Positions 16,108 through 25,711 of a stretch of 64,000 bases of DNA are shown in pieces. The stretch comes from CG1-02-35-72 sp045046885 (GTDB taxonomy: Bacteria > Bacteroidota > Bacteroidia > Flavobacteriales > Flavobacteriaceae). The first letter of the stretch is position 1; the number at the start of each line of letters is the position of its first letter. The DNA is taken from NCBI GenBank assembly GCA_045046885.1, contig JASFYX010000021.1, forward strand, positions 1 to 64,000, given 5' to 3'. A program made the translations under genes and the position numbers. The notes under the pieces were generated by a model. That model did not search any database. It saw nothing but the letters and a program-made list of their open reading frames with translations, and was not told where the DNA came from.

Positions 16108-17370
16108 TTAAACCAAAAATTGAAATAATTCAGGGTTATTGTTTAGATACTCACTAAAAAAACCTTTTTGTTCCATTCTGGCTACCAAAGGTTCAAAATC
16201 TTTTGGCGATTCAAGTTCAATACCCACCACGGCAGGGCCATTTGATCTGTTGTGTTTTTTTGTATATTCAAAATAAGCAATATCATCTGTCGCCCCCAAA
16301 ACATCAACCACAAATTCTTTTAAAGCCCCGGCGCGTTGCGGAAATTTTATGATGAAGTAATGTTTCAATCCTTGATAGAGCAAAGCACGCTCTTTCATTT
16401 CTTCCATGCGGGTAATATCGTTATTACCGCCACTTACCACACAAACAACTGTTTTGCCTTTTATTTGTTCTTTATATTTTTCGAGTGCGGCAATAGACAA
16501 AGCACCAGCAGGCTCAACCACCAAAGCATTTTCGTTATACACTTTTAAAATAGTCCCACAAATTAGCCCTTCGCTAATGGTATGGGTATCATCTAATAAA
16601 TTTTTACAAAATTCAAAAGTTAAATCGCCCATACGTTTTACGGCAGCCCCATCAACGAATTTATCGATCGTTTTTAGGGTTGTATTTTCTCCTTTTTTTA
16701 AAGATGTAGTTAAAGAGGGTGCCCCTTTGGGTTCAACACCGATAAGTTTTGTATTAGGACTCAAGGCTTTAAATACATTTGAGACCCCCGAAGCCATACC
16801 GCCTCCCCCAACAGGCATCATTAAATAATCAACCGGGTTGGTAGCATCGTTTAAAATTTCAAGGCCAATAGTGCCTTGTCCGGCCATAACGTCTATATCG
16901 TTAAACGGATGCACAAAGGTACTTTTGTTTTCTTTACAGAAAGTATCGGCGGCAGCCTGACTATCGTCAAAAGTATCACCTATTAATTTAATTGTAACAT
17001 AGCCGTCTCCAAACATTTTAACCTGATCAATCTTTTGGTGTGGCGTGGTAACCGGCATAAAAATGGTACCTTGTACTTTTAATTTATGACAAGCAAAAGC
17101 GACACCTTGCGCATGATTTCCAGCACTGGCACAAACAATACCATTTACTAATTGGTCTTTTTTTAAACCCTGAATTTTGTTGTAAGCCCCCCGAATTTTA
17201 TAAGAACGCACCACTTGTAAATCTTCGCGTTTAAAATAAATTTGAGCTTGGTATTGCTTAGAAAAATTTTTCATAAACATTAAAGGCGTATGGACTACCA
17301 CATCTTTAATGGCGTGTTGTGCTTTATATATTGTTTCTAAGGAAATACCTTTTTTTGTGCTCGTTATCAT
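16108..17370 (-). CDS. ilvA: Threonine dehydratase IlvA (biosynthetic)
   Basis: PLP enzyme that turns threonine into 2-oxobutanoate, the entry to isoleucine. The PLP lysine K58 is in RSYKIRGAYNKI, the cofactor phosphate loop is GGGGMASG, and SAGNHAQGVAFAC is conserved. At 420 residues it has one C-terminal ACT-like regulatory domain (about 335-420), the shorter biosynthetic form with likely isoleucine inhibition. It is the last gene of the ilv operon, 10 bases after ilvC. Confidence 0.94.
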   Translation of the reverse strand: MITSTKKGISLETIYKAQHAIKDVVVHTPLMFMKNFSKQYQAQIYFKREDLQVVRSYKIRGAYNKIQGLKKDQLVNGIVCASAGNHAQGVAFACHKLKVQGTIFMPVTTPHQKIDQVKMFGDGYVTIKLIGDTFDDSQAAADTFCKENKSTFVHPFNDIDVMAGQGTIGLEILNDATNPVDYLMMPVGGGGMASGVSNVFKALSPNTKLIGVEPKGAPSLTTSLKKGENTTLKTIDKFVDGAAVKRMGDLTFEFCKNLLDDTHTISEGLICGTILKVYNENALVVEPAGALSIAALEKYKEQIKGKTVVCVVSGGNNDITRMEEMKERALLYQGLKHYFIIKFPQRAGALKEFVVDVLGATDDIAYFEYTKKHNRSNGPAVVGIELESPKDFEPLVARMEQKGFFSEYLNNNPELFQFLV

Positions 17371-17380
17371 AAAAAATTGT

Positions 17381-18856
17381 TTAATCTAATTTGGTCATAG
17401 CTGTCATAGAGGCACGTAATTCGTATCCTATAATTTCTATAGGATGAAAACGAATGGCCTCGTTTATGGCTATCAATGTATTGTTATCTACACAATTATC
17501 TGCGCCTTCTCCATACTTTTTACCTATCACATCAGTATCTATTTTAGTCATAAAATCGGCTAAAAGCGGTTTACAGGCATGGTCAAACAAATAGCAACCG
17601 TATTCTGCTGTATCAGAAATAATACGGTTCATTTCGTATAATTTTTTACGGGCGATGGTGTTGGCAATTAGGGGTACTTCATGAAGCGATTCATAATAAG
17701 CCGATTCTTCTTTTATACCGGCTTCAGTCATCGTTTCAAAAGCCAACTCAACCCCTGCTTTGACAAAAGCAATCATCAACACCGCATTGTCAAAATATTC
17801 TTGCTCGGCTAAATCGGCATCAGTTACTTGTGTTTTTTCAAAAGCAGTTTCACCCGTTTCGGCACGCCATTTTAGTAAATTTTCATCGTCGTTAGCCCAA
17901 TCTTCCATCATCGTTTTAGAAAATGTCCCACTCATAATATCATCCATATGTTTTTGATACAGCGGACGCATAATTTGTTTGAGTTCTTCGGCTAACTGAT
18001 AGGCTTTAATTTTAGCAGGATTAGACAAACGATCCATCATATTGGTAATGCCACCGTGCTTTAAAGCTTCGGTAGTCGTTTCCCAGCCTTGCTGAATTAG
18101 TTTTGTAGCATAACCTGCTTCAATCCCTTTTTCTATCATTTTATCAAACGATAAAATTGACGCTGTTTGCAACACCCCACATAAAATGGTTTGTTCGCCC
18201 ATTAAATCCGATTTTACTTCGGCTACAAAAGACGAGTGTAGTACCCCTGCTTTATGGGCTCCAGTAGCAGCCGCATAAGCTTTGGCTATTTCGAAACCAT
18301 CGCCATTGGGGTCGTTTTCGGGATGAACAGCAATGAGTGTTGGCACACCAAAACCGCGTTTGTATTCTTCGCGTACTTCAGTACCCGGCGATTTGGGTGC
18401 TACCATAATGACGGTAATATCTTTTCGAATTTGCATGCCTTCTTCCACAATGTTAAAACCATGAGAGTACGATAAAGTCGCCCCGTATTTCATCAAGGGC
18501 ATCACGGCGTTAATTACCGCTGTATGTTGCTTATCGGGTGTGAGGTTTATAACCAAATCGGCTGTTGGAATCATTTCTTGATAATTGCCGACTTTAAACC
18601 CATTTTCTGTGGCATTTTTGAAAGAAGCTCGTTTTTCCGCAATAGCGCCATCACGTAAAGTGTAAGACACATCTAAACCCGAATCGCGCATATTTAAACC
18701 TTGATTTAAGCCTTGTGCCCCACAGCCCACAATGACTATTTTTTTGCCCTTTAATTTTTTAACACCGTCTTCAAATTCTGAAGTATCCATAAAATCGCAA
18801 GTCGCTAGTTGTTCTAGTTTTAAGCGTAATGGTAATTGGTTAAAGTAATTTTTCAT
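17381..18856 (-). CDS. ilvC: Ketol-acid reductoisomerase IlvC, class II
   Basis: Makes 2,3-dihydroxy-isovalerate and the isoleucine equivalent with NADPH. The 491-residue length identifies the class II (E. coli/plant) form with a duplicated C-terminal helical domain, not the 330-residue class I form. The Rossmann motif KKIVIVGCGAQGLNQGLNMR is near residue 34, and metal-binding acidic helices such as KSDLMGEQTILCG follow. It lies 10 bases downstream of ilvN and upstream of ilvA. Confidence 0.96.
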   Translation of the reverse strand: MKNYFNQLPLRLKLEQLATCDFMDTSEFEDGVKKLKGKKIVIVGCGAQGLNQGLNMRDSGLDVSYTLRDGAIAEKRASFKNATENGFKVGNYQEMIPTADLVINLTPDKQHTAVINAVMPLMKYGATLSYSHGFNIVEEGMQIRKDITVIMVAPKSPGTEVREEYKRGFGVPTLIAVHPENDPNGDGFEIAKAYAAATGAHKAGVLHSSFVAEVKSDLMGEQTILCGVLQTASILSFDKMIEKGIEAGYATKLIQQGWETTTEALKHGGITNMMDRLSNPAKIKAYQLAEELKQIMRPLYQKHMDDIMSGTFSKTMMEDWANDDENLLKWRAETGETAFEKTQVTDADLAEQEYFDNAVLMIAFVKAGVELAFETMTEAGIKEESAYYESLHEVPLIANTIARKKLYEMNRIISDTAEYGCYLFDHACKPLLADFMTKIDTDVIGKKYGEGADNCVDNNTLIAINEAIRFHPIEIIGYELRASMTAMTKLD

Positions 18857-18866
18857 GTTGTATTTT

Positions 18867-19391
18867 TTAAATGTAATTTTCTTTTAATAATTCGGTTATG
18901 GCCATTTTAGATCGCGAAATAGCAATCCGACCCGAGCGTACAAATTGCATCAATCCATAAGGTTTTAAACGCTCATGTAATCGGTCAATATCCTCTTTTA
19001 ATCCGGTTGTTTCTATAACAAAGAAATCTTTGGTAATACTAACCATATGGGCACGACGTAATTTTAGTTTATTTTGAATGCGCTCATCGTACAAAAATTC
19101 GGTCGATAATTTAAACATAGCCGTTTCTTGATAAATGATTTCATCTTCTTTGTGATAATAGGCTTTTATCACTTCAATTTGTTTGTCAAGCTGACCCACC
19201 ACTTTACGGATAAGTGTTTCGGTTACAATAACTACAAAGGTAAAACGGTGTACGTGTTCTATTTCTGACGGACTGACCGTCATACTCTCAATATTTATAT
19301 GACGCTTTAGAAATATAGCCGACAAACGGTTGAGTAAGCCCACATTATTTTCGGTGTAAACCGATACTGTAAATTTCTGTTTTTCTTCCAT
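18867..19391 (-). CDS. ilvN: Acetolactate synthase small (regulatory) subunit
   Basis: Regulatory subunit that binds the IlvB catalytic subunit and gives valine feedback. The 174-residue protein starts with an ACT domain (FTVSVYTENNVGLLNRLSAIF) whose GLLNR corresponds to the valine-site loop, followed by a second ACT-like half. It follows ilvB by 2 bases. The name ilvN or ilvH is a convention; the paired ilvB is certain from context. Confidence 0.94.
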   Translation of the reverse strand: MEEKQKFTVSVYTENNVGLLNRLSAIFLKRHINIESMTVSPSEIEHVHRFTFVVIVTETLIRKVVGQLDKQIEVIKAYYHKEDEIIYQETAMFKLSTEFLYDERIQNKLKLRRAHMVSITKDFFVIETTGLKEDIDRLHERLKPYGLMQFVRSGRIAISRSKMAITELLKENYI

Positions 19392-19393
19392 AA

Positions 19394-21127
19394 CTAACTT
19401 AATCTAACATCTGAAACTGTTGCACCCGAAGGAATCATAGGAAATACATTGCCTTCTTTTTCTATCACAACTTCTAAAAAGTAAGCTTCTTTTGAAGCCA
19501 TCATATCATTTATAGTCGCTTTTAAATTTTTACGTTCGCTTACGCGATTAGCTTTTATGCCATAACCTTGGGCTATTTTCACAAAATCGGGATTGGTCAT
19601 AACCGTTGACGCGTAACGTTTGTCAAAAAACAACTCTTGCCATTGGCGTACCATGCCTAAAAAGCTGTTGTTAAGTACCACTATTTTTACAGGAACTTTA
19701 GTCTGCAAAATAGTACCCAATTCTTGAATGGTCATTTGATAACCACCATCGCCAATAACAGCAACAACTTCACGGTTGGGTTGCCCTAGTTTTGCTCCAA
19801 TAGCAGCCGGTAAAGCAAAGCCCATAGTACCCAAGCCTCCCGAAGTAACACTGCTACGGGTTTTGATAAAATCGGCATAACGACAGGCAAACATTTGATG
19901 TTGCCCAACATCCGATACAATAATGGCATCGCCTTTTGTCTCTTTATTTATGTCGTTAACCACTTCGCCCATTGTAAGACCTTCTTTTGTAGGACTTAAT
20001 TGGTCGTTAATAACAACATCATATTCTTTTTGGTATAATTTGTTGAATGTTTGTAACCACGATTTATGCTCTCTTTTTTCTACCAGTGGCATTATTTGAG
20101 CCAATGTTTCTTTTACATTGCCTAAAACGGCTACATCGGTTTTAACATTTTTATCAACTTCGCTAGGGTCTATTTCAAAATGAATGACTTTGGCTTGTTT
20201 GGCATAAGTATCTAAATTACCCGTAACCCTATCATCAAAACGCATACCTACGGCTATTAAAACATCACATTCGTTGGTCAACACGTTAGGGGCGTAATTA
20301 CCGTGCATCCCTACCATACCCACATGTAACCTGTGCTTAGATTCTAAAGCCGACAAACCTAAGGCTGTAGATGCCGATGGAATATCAGTTTTTTCTATAA
20401 ACGCTTTAAAAGCGGCTTCGGCTTGACCGAGAATAACACCCTGTCCGAAAACAATAAACGGTTTTTTCGCTTGGTTAATAAGCATAGCCGCTTCTTTTAT
20501 CTTGCTATTATTTATTTTAGGCACAGGACGATAACTCCTTATATTATTGCATTTTTTATAAGAAAAATCTATATCCTCAAATTGTATATCTTTTGTAATA
20601 TCTATAAGAACAGGTCCCGGTCTGCCCGATTTGGCTATGTAAAAAGCTTTGGCAAACACTTCGGGAATCTCTTCGACTTTGGTGATTTGATAATTCCATT
20701 TGGTTACGGGTGTTGAAATACCCACAATATCAGTTTCTTGAAAAGCATCTGAACCCAATAAATTTGAAGCCACCTGACCAGTAACGCACACCAAAGGCGT
20801 TGAGTCTATTTGAGCATCGGCAATGCCAGTAACCAAATTGGTAGCACCCGGTCCTGACGTAGCGAAAACTACACCCGTTTTACCCGTCACCCTAGCAAAA
20901 CCTTGAGCCGCATGAATAGCGCCTTGCTCATGACGTGCCAAAATATGGCGTATTTTATCTTGATATTTATACAATTCATCATAAATAGGCATATTAGCCC
21001 CGCCGGGGTAGCCAAAGATTAAATCAGCACCTTCAGCCAACAAACATTTTATGACCGCTTCGGCACCAGACACTTTAATTGTGGTTTTAGACTTTGTTTT
21101 AGCAATTGTTTCGTTCAATGTTTCCAT
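19394..21127 (-). CDS. ilvB: Acetolactate synthase large subunit IlvB
   Basis: ThDP- and FAD-dependent enzyme that condenses pyruvate to acetolactate. The 577-residue protein has the ThDP-activating glutamate E67 in ARHEQGAIHAAQGFAR, the FAD domain in the middle and the ThDP/Mg motif starting GDGGYQMTIQELGTI and ending VLNNSF near residues 455-485. It lies 6 bases after ilvD and 2 bases before ilvN. The N-terminal 15 residues, rich in Lys and Thr, are a non-conserved extension. Confidence 0.96.
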   Translation of the reverse strand: METLNETIAKTKSKTTIKVSGAEAVIKCLLAEGADLIFGYPGGANMPIYDELYKYQDKIRHILARHEQGAIHAAQGFARVTGKTGVVFATSGPGATNLVTGIADAQIDSTPLVCVTGQVASNLLGSDAFQETDIVGISTPVTKWNYQITKVEEIPEVFAKAFYIAKSGRPGPVLIDITKDIQFEDIDFSYKKCNNIRSYRPVPKINNSKIKEAAMLINQAKKPFIVFGQGVILGQAEAAFKAFIEKTDIPSASTALGLSALESKHRLHVGMVGMHGNYAPNVLTNECDVLIAVGMRFDDRVTGNLDTYAKQAKVIHFEIDPSEVDKNVKTDVAVLGNVKETLAQIMPLVEKREHKSWLQTFNKLYQKEYDVVINDQLSPTKEGLTMGEVVNDINKETKGDAIIVSDVGQHQMFACRYADFIKTRSSVTSGGLGTMGFALPAAIGAKLGQPNREVVAVIGDGGYQMTIQELGTILQTKVPVKIVVLNNSFLGMVRQWQELFFDKRYASTVMTNPDFVKIAQGYGIKANRVSERKNLKATINDMMASKEAYFLEVVIEKEGNVFPMIPSGATVSDVRLS

Positions 21128-21133
21128 AATTTT

Positions 21134-22810
21134 TTAAAATTCATCGGTTACGCAACCTTGTGAGGCGGTTGAAACAGTTTTAGCATATTTGTATAAAATG
21201 CCTCTTTTGGCTTTTAATTCTGGTTGTTGCCAAGCAGCTTTACGTGCTGAGAATTCAGATTCAGAAATATTTAAATCTATGCGGTTATTAGCCACATCAA
21301 TAATAATTTCATCACCATCTTGTATAAAGGCTATAGGGCCTCCATCTTGGGCTTCGGGCGTAATATGGCCTACTACAAAACCATGCGTGCCACCAGAAAA
21401 ACGGCCATCGGTAATAAGTGCCACAGATTTGCCCAACCCTGCACCCATAATCATAGAAGTGGGTTTAAGCATTTCTGGCATACCTGGGCCACCGCGGGGT
21501 CCGACATATCTGATAACAATCACGTCGCCTTTTGCTACCAAGCCATTAGCAATACCGTCATTGGCAGCTTGTTCACTATCATAAACTTTAGCCGAGCCTT
21601 TAAACATAAGTCCCTCTTTTCCTGTTATTTTAGCCACCGAACCTTCGGGAGCAATACTGCCTCTTAAAATTTGAAGGTGCCCTGTTTTTTTAATGGCTGT
21701 ATCGATATTGTGAATAACCGTTTGCTCGAATGCCATCGGTTTAATATCTGCTAGGTTTTCGGCAATAGTTTTTCCTGTGACTGTCATACAATCGCCGTGT
21801 AAATAACCCTTATTTAGCAAGTATTTCATCACGGCAGGTGTACCGCCAATACTGTGCACATCTTCCATTAAATATTTACCGCTGGGTTTTAAATCGGCCA
21901 ACACAGGTGTTTTATCGCTTATACGTTGAAAATCATCTAATTCAAATTTTATACCAGCAGATCTGGCAATAGCCAAATAATGCAAAACGGCATTTGTTGA
22001 CCCTCCTAAAGCAATAACCACAGAAATAGCATTTTCAAGTGCTTTTTTACTGATAATATCAAGGGGTTTTAAATCTAATTTTATCAGATTATCAATAGCT
22101 TTTGCTACCAAACGTGTTTCTTTATTTTTATCGGGATGTTCGGCCGGCAACGACGCATTAAACGGCAATGAAAAGCCCAGTGCTTCAATAGAAGAAGCCA
22201 TAGTGTTGGCTGTGTACATACCCCCGCAAGCTCCCGGTCCTGGGCAGGCTTTTTTGATAATTTCTTTAAACTCATCATCGTTTAATTTGCCTGCATTTTT
22301 TTCACCTAAAGCTTCAAAAGCCGAAACGATATCAAGCTTTTTACCCTTGTGGTTTCCTGAGGCGATGGTACCGCCATAAACCATTAACGAAGGTCTGTTT
22401 AAACGCAACATAGCCATAACAGCGCCCGGCATATTTTTATCGCATCCAACCACAGCTACCAAACCGTCGTAACTTTGGGCATTCATCACAATTTCAATAG
22501 AATCGGCTATTACATCACGCGAAGGCAGTGAGTAATTCATACCGCTTGTGCCCATAGAAATACCATCGCTTACGCCGATGGTATGAAACATCAAACCCAC
22601 CAAATCTTTTTGATTGACGTGGAATTTAATCTTGGCGGCTAAGTTATTGAGATGCATATTGCATGTGTTCCCATCAAAACCTGTACTGGCAATACCAATT
22701 TGCGGTTTTTGCATATCTGATTCTGATAATCCTACACCGTAAAGCATCGCTTGTGCTGCCGGCTGATTGGGATCTTGTGTAACGCGTTTACTGTATTTAT
22801 TGAGTTGCAT
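21134..22810 (-). CDS. ilvD: Dihydroxy-acid dehydratase IlvD
   Basis: Fe-S dehydratase that makes the 2-oxo acids of valine and isoleucine. The 558-residue protein carries the cluster cysteines C50 (GFDGNTCN), C123 (VVGCDKNMPG) and a third near 195 (GPGACGGMYTANTM). It is the first gene of the ilv operon. A TACTTTTG -7 box lies 42-49 bases upstream. The leader is too short for an attenuator peptide, and none is visible. Confidence 0.96.
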   Translation of the reverse strand: MQLNKYSKRVTQDPNQPAAQAMLYGVGLSESDMQKPQIGIASTGFDGNTCNMHLNNLAAKIKFHVNQKDLVGLMFHTIGVSDGISMGTSGMNYSLPSRDVIADSIEIVMNAQSYDGLVAVVGCDKNMPGAVMAMLRLNRPSLMVYGGTIASGNHKGKKLDIVSAFEALGEKNAGKLNDDEFKEIIKKACPGPGACGGMYTANTMASSIEALGFSLPFNASLPAEHPDKNKETRLVAKAIDNLIKLDLKPLDIISKKALENAISVVIALGGSTNAVLHYLAIARSAGIKFELDDFQRISDKTPVLADLKPSGKYLMEDVHSIGGTPAVMKYLLNKGYLHGDCMTVTGKTIAENLADIKPMAFEQTVIHNIDTAIKKTGHLQILRGSIAPEGSVAKITGKEGLMFKGSAKVYDSEQAANDGIANGLVAKGDVIVIRYVGPRGGPGMPEMLKPTSMIMGAGLGKSVALITDGRFSGGTHGFVVGHITPEAQDGGPIAFIQDGDEIIIDVANNRIDLNISESEFSARKAAWQQPELKAKRGILYKYAKTVSTASQGCVTDEF

Positions 22811-22851
22811 TTATGTGCTCTTATTTGTGTTTTAATTTTTAAAATAATTAT

Positions 22852-22859
22852 CAAAAGTA
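22852..22859 (-). promoter_or_regulatory. -7 box of the ilvDBNCA operon
   Basis: Minus strand TACTTTTG matches TAnnTTTG and ends 41 bases before the ilvD ATG. The same variant stands before leuA at 25674. No TTG at standard spacing is visible upstream. Confidence 0.55.
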
Positions 22860-22983
22860 AACGCAATAGCCGTTTGGCTTTGTTTTCCTTTGTTTTTTCT
22901 ACAATAGTCAATTTATATATTTGTTACATATTTATCTGATTTTTAAGACACTATCAATATCTAATTTACAATGACAAGGCTAT

Positions 22984-23013
22984 AAAAAAACCTGTATCGT
23001 TTTTTGATACAGG
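22984..23013 (-). terminator. Terminator-like hairpin
   Basis: CCTGTATC (22991-22998) pairs perfectly with GATACAGG (23006-23013). A run of seven A at 22984-22990 gives a T run on the minus strand. It would stop transcripts coming from the RhuM remnants before they enter the ilv operon. Confidence 0.75.
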
Positions 23014-23071
23014 TCTTAATTTGTGATAATTTAATGGTCTTTTAATTATTTCTATTTATACCTCTTATTAA

Positions 23072-23160
23072 AATACTTTTTATAGTACCTCAAAGTCTGG
23101 AGAGTTTGCGGAGCTAGTTTTGGTTTGGAGAAATTGCGGATTGTAACCGTGAGCTGTTAC
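23072..23160. repeat. Direct repeat, copy 1, beside RhuM remnants
   Basis: Begins AATACTTTTTATAG and continues through ACCTCAAAGTCTGG, TTGCGGAGCT and GCGGATTGTAA. It resembles 23901-23990 in the same order and orientation. Its sequence supplies the broken C-terminal end of the first RhuM remnant. Confidence 0.65.
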
Positions 23161-23456
23161 CTACACGAAAGTCCCGAAACTTTGAGAGTGCGGTAGCGGG
23201 GTTGAGCAGTATGTCGGAAATCCCGACATACTGAACTTTGGATTAATTCGCCATTATCGAAAATCTTTTTCAAATGTTCAGTAATAGTAGAACGGCCTTT
23301 TTCAAACAATTCGGCAATACGTTTTTGAGTAAGCCAAAGTGTTTCATCTTGAAAATAGACATCAATATTAACTTTGCCATTTTCGGTTTGAAAAATCACA
23401 AAATTTTCGAACTGTTGTAATTCGTTACTTTTTTTTGGTTCGTTTTTCTTGCTCAT
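23157..23456 (-). pseudogene. RhuM-family protein, N-terminal fragment
   Basis: The 99 residues start as a RhuM-family protein: FVIFQTENGKVNIDVYFQDE, ETLWLTQKRIAELF and GELIQSSVCRDFRHTA. RhuM proteins are normally around 330 residues. After HTA the sequence diverges into TAQPRYRTLKVSGLSCR, which is repeat-derived, and stops. The conserved SVCRDFRHT codons form a 10-bp perfect palindrome (23209-23233), a possible deletion or insertion hot spot. It could still be translated as a short DNA-binding protein, but a gene remnant is more likely. Confidence 0.7.
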
Positions 23457-23524
23457 TTTTTACATTTTCTTATTTTTTTGTTTAGCAAATTAGGGTATCT
23501 TTCTTAGTCATTTCTTCATAGAAT

Positions 23525-23811
23525 TTAAAAAGATATTCTAATTGCATCTAAATTATGATGTTCAATATACCTTTTAACTTCTCTACCACCTTCATTTTGA
23601 ACTGTCGCATATTTTGTGACAGTTGATTCTTTATCTAATTCACCTTCTTTAAAAACATAGTTAAACGCTTACCAATAGTTTTAATATCCCTATTGAATAA
23701 GGTCACTAATTGATTATGATTCAACCAAACAGAATCGTTTTGAATTTGAACATCAATTTGAGTTTGGCCATCCTTGGCTTGATAAATAACTCTTTGTTCT
23801 TGTTTATTCAT
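23525..23811 (-). pseudogene. RhuM-family remnant with frameshift
   Basis: From the ATG at 23811 the frame reads MNKQEQRVIYQAKDGQTQID, then NDSVWLNHNQLVTLFN and TIGKRLTMFLKKVN before a stop. A neighbouring frame continues the family pattern as FKEGELDKESTVTKYATVQN, GGREVKRYIEHHNLD and AIRISF to a stop at 23525. The two halves together match the RhuM N-terminal region, so a single-base shift has broken the gene. A TACATTTG -7-like box lies at 23824-23817. It is a second, distinct copy, not a continuation of the first remnant. Confidence 0.72.
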
Positions 23812-23900
23812 TAGTACAAATGTATTGTTTTAAGATGAAATAGTTTGTTTAATACATCCTACAAAAACAAGGGGCTTGGGGTATTCTGTTATATCCCAAA

Positions 23901-23990
23901 AATACTTTATCTTATGAGACCTCAATGTCTGGAGACCTTGCGGAGCTGGTTTAATTAATCACGGATTGTAAATTTGTGATAGCGGGTTAT
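23901..23990. repeat. Direct repeat, copy 2, beside RhuM remnants
   Basis: Contains AATACTTTATC, ACCTCAATGTCTGG, TTGCGGAGCT and CGGATTGTAA in the same order as 23072-23160. The two copies bracket about 740 bases holding both RhuM remnants. Confidence 0.65.
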
Positions 23991-24016
23991 GATTTTATTA
24001 AAAAATAAGTGTTTAG

Positions 24017-25561
24017 TTACCTAACCAACTTTTTAGCTTTTTGGCTGATAATTATTTCAACCGGACGGTTTTCTATTTTACTCTCTAACCAAGACAAGAC
24101 ATCTAAATACAAAAAAGCCCGTTTTTCGTAAGGATGATTTTCGTAAACTTTTAAATCGTCATACAATTTTATAAAAGCTTTTTTGAGGTCTTGCGGATAA
24201 ATATTATTCAGATTTTTAAGAAACAGAATCATTTTGCGCTGCACTTGGTGCAAATCGTTCATTTTAACCAAAAATTTATAAGTCGAAACAATAAGTTTTT
24301 CAATATTTTCATCAAGTCCGGCATCGTAATGGGCTACTAAATTTAAGACACGCGAAAAACACAACAAATCTTCACGCATTTTTAAGGATTTGTCAGCTAT
24401 TATTTTTTCGAGATAAAATATACATTCCTCATTTTTACCAGCACCAAAATACATACTGGCTATTTTGTAATAAAACACCATAACATGATGGGCATCTATT
24501 TTTGATTCGTAATTTTTTAAATCGGTTAACAATTTTTGAATATAGTTTAAACCCTTTGTAAAGCGACCTTCTAAAAAGTATAAATTCAGTTTATTCTGAC
24601 TATAACACAAAAACGACAATGTTTTGGTATTCTGATTTATGGTAATGTTTTCTGCTTCTAAATCGTATTTTAATTTTTCGAGTACCTCCTTAAACTTTGT
24701 ACGGTGTTTTATAAAGAAAAGCGCCTCTAACAAATAATCTAAACCTTTGATATAAAAAACAGGGTTTTGTTTTTTCATTTCAGGGTTTTCGTCAAATAAA
24801 TCCACCCATTTTTGAGCGTATTTATAACTCGACACAAAGTCTTGTAAAATTAAACTCTGCCATAAATAAGCTTTATACAAAAAGAGTTTTTCTTTAAATC
24901 CTAAGTCGACTATGGCGTATTTGGGCAATTTTTTATCAAAAAATTTAATGACTTTTTTAGCATCATCATCATTTTTAACATAACCTTCTTTGAGTAATAA
25001 GCTATACAACTGAAGCGATAAATTAGACAATTTACTAATCCGAACATTTTTCTGACTCAGCCTTTTTGCTTGTTTGGTAAGGTCTTGCGCCCTGTTACTC
25101 ATACTGCGCGTTATGTACTGTGATTCTATAACCTTTTCGAATTCTACAATTTCAAAAGCCAAATTGTTTTCACCATTTTTAAGGGCGAGCTCTTTGGTTT
25201 TATCTAAAATTTTTAAACTTTGTTTGTACAGTCCTTTGCTGTACAAAATAGCCGCAAAATCAAATTGTTCTCTAATATGTGCCCGCGTGTTTTGATGTAC
25301 CGGATTAAACCTTAAGCTTATCAGAATTTGCTTGTAAAGATGTGCTTTAGTATTAGAAATTTGTTGTTTTTTAATATCGGTTTTTTTTGAAATTAAGGCG
25401 TCATCAAAATTGTCCACCTTATCTAATAAATTAAATAACGACATAAAATTAGCGTGCGCATTAACACCCAATCTACCCGCATATAACTTAAATTGACGCT
25501 TTTCTGATTTAGAAAGCGACTTAATCAACATAAAAAGGGCATCTTTTTGCTCAATAGCCAT
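24017..25561 (-). CDS. Protein of unknown function, helix-rich, possibly TPR-like
   Basis: A 514-residue protein I cannot name. It has no signal peptide or membrane segment and is Lys-, Leu- and Phe-rich with long helices throughout. Pairs of helices such as QSLKILDKTKELALKNGEN and HHVMVFYYKIASMYFGAGKN look like degenerate tetratricopeptide repeats. The N-terminus includes LIKSLSKSEKRQFKLYAGRL, a block I associate with flavobacterial proteins of unknown function. It is divergent from leuA across 150 bases. A scaffold role is the only guess that fits the fold. Confidence 0.6.
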   Translation of the reverse strand: MAIEQKDALFMLIKSLSKSEKRQFKLYAGRLGVNAHANFMSLFNLLDKVDNFDDALISKKTDIKKQQISNTKAHLYKQILISLRFNPVHQNTRAHIREQFDFAAILYSKGLYKQSLKILDKTKELALKNGENNLAFEIVEFEKVIESQYITRSMSNRAQDLTKQAKRLSQKNVRISKLSNLSLQLYSLLLKEGYVKNDDDAKKVIKFFDKKLPKYAIVDLGFKEKLFLYKAYLWQSLILQDFVSSYKYAQKWVDLFDENPEMKKQNPVFYIKGLDYLLEALFFIKHRTKFKEVLEKLKYDLEAENITINQNTKTLSFLCYSQNKLNLYFLEGRFTKGLNYIQKLLTDLKNYESKIDAHHVMVFYYKIASMYFGAGKNEECIFYLEKIIADKSLKMREDLLCFSRVLNLVAHYDAGLDENIEKLIVSTYKFLVKMNDLHQVQRKMILFLKNLNNIYPQDLKKAFIKLYDDLKVYENHPYEKRAFLYLDVLSWLESKIENRPVEIIISQKAKKLVR

Positions 25562-25673
25562 TGTATTGATTTTAAATTTAATATTCTGACAATAAGTAAT
25601 TTAAAATTATTGATTTTTAATTGACTATAGTAAAAAGGGCAATTCTCGTTAAAATCACAATAATCTCAAATAA

Positions 25674-25681
25674 TACTTTTG
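25674..25681 (+). promoter_or_regulatory. -7 box of the leuACDB operon
   Basis: TACTTTTG matches TAnnTTTG and ends 30 bases before the leuA ATG. It is the same variant as the ilvD box. No TTG is seen at -33. Confidence 0.55.
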
Positions 25682-25711
25682 AAAGACCAAATGTGATAAA
25701 AATAATTTATA

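Noticed and set aside
21189..21667. Two open frames of 131 and 115 codons antisense to ilvD
   Set aside because: Both are reflections of conserved ilvD codons; they overlap each other and match no family.
22811..22984. Attenuator or riboswitch upstream of ilvD
   Set aside because: The predicted leader is only about 35 bases and contains no branched-chain codon run; the hairpin at 22991 lies upstream of the promoter.
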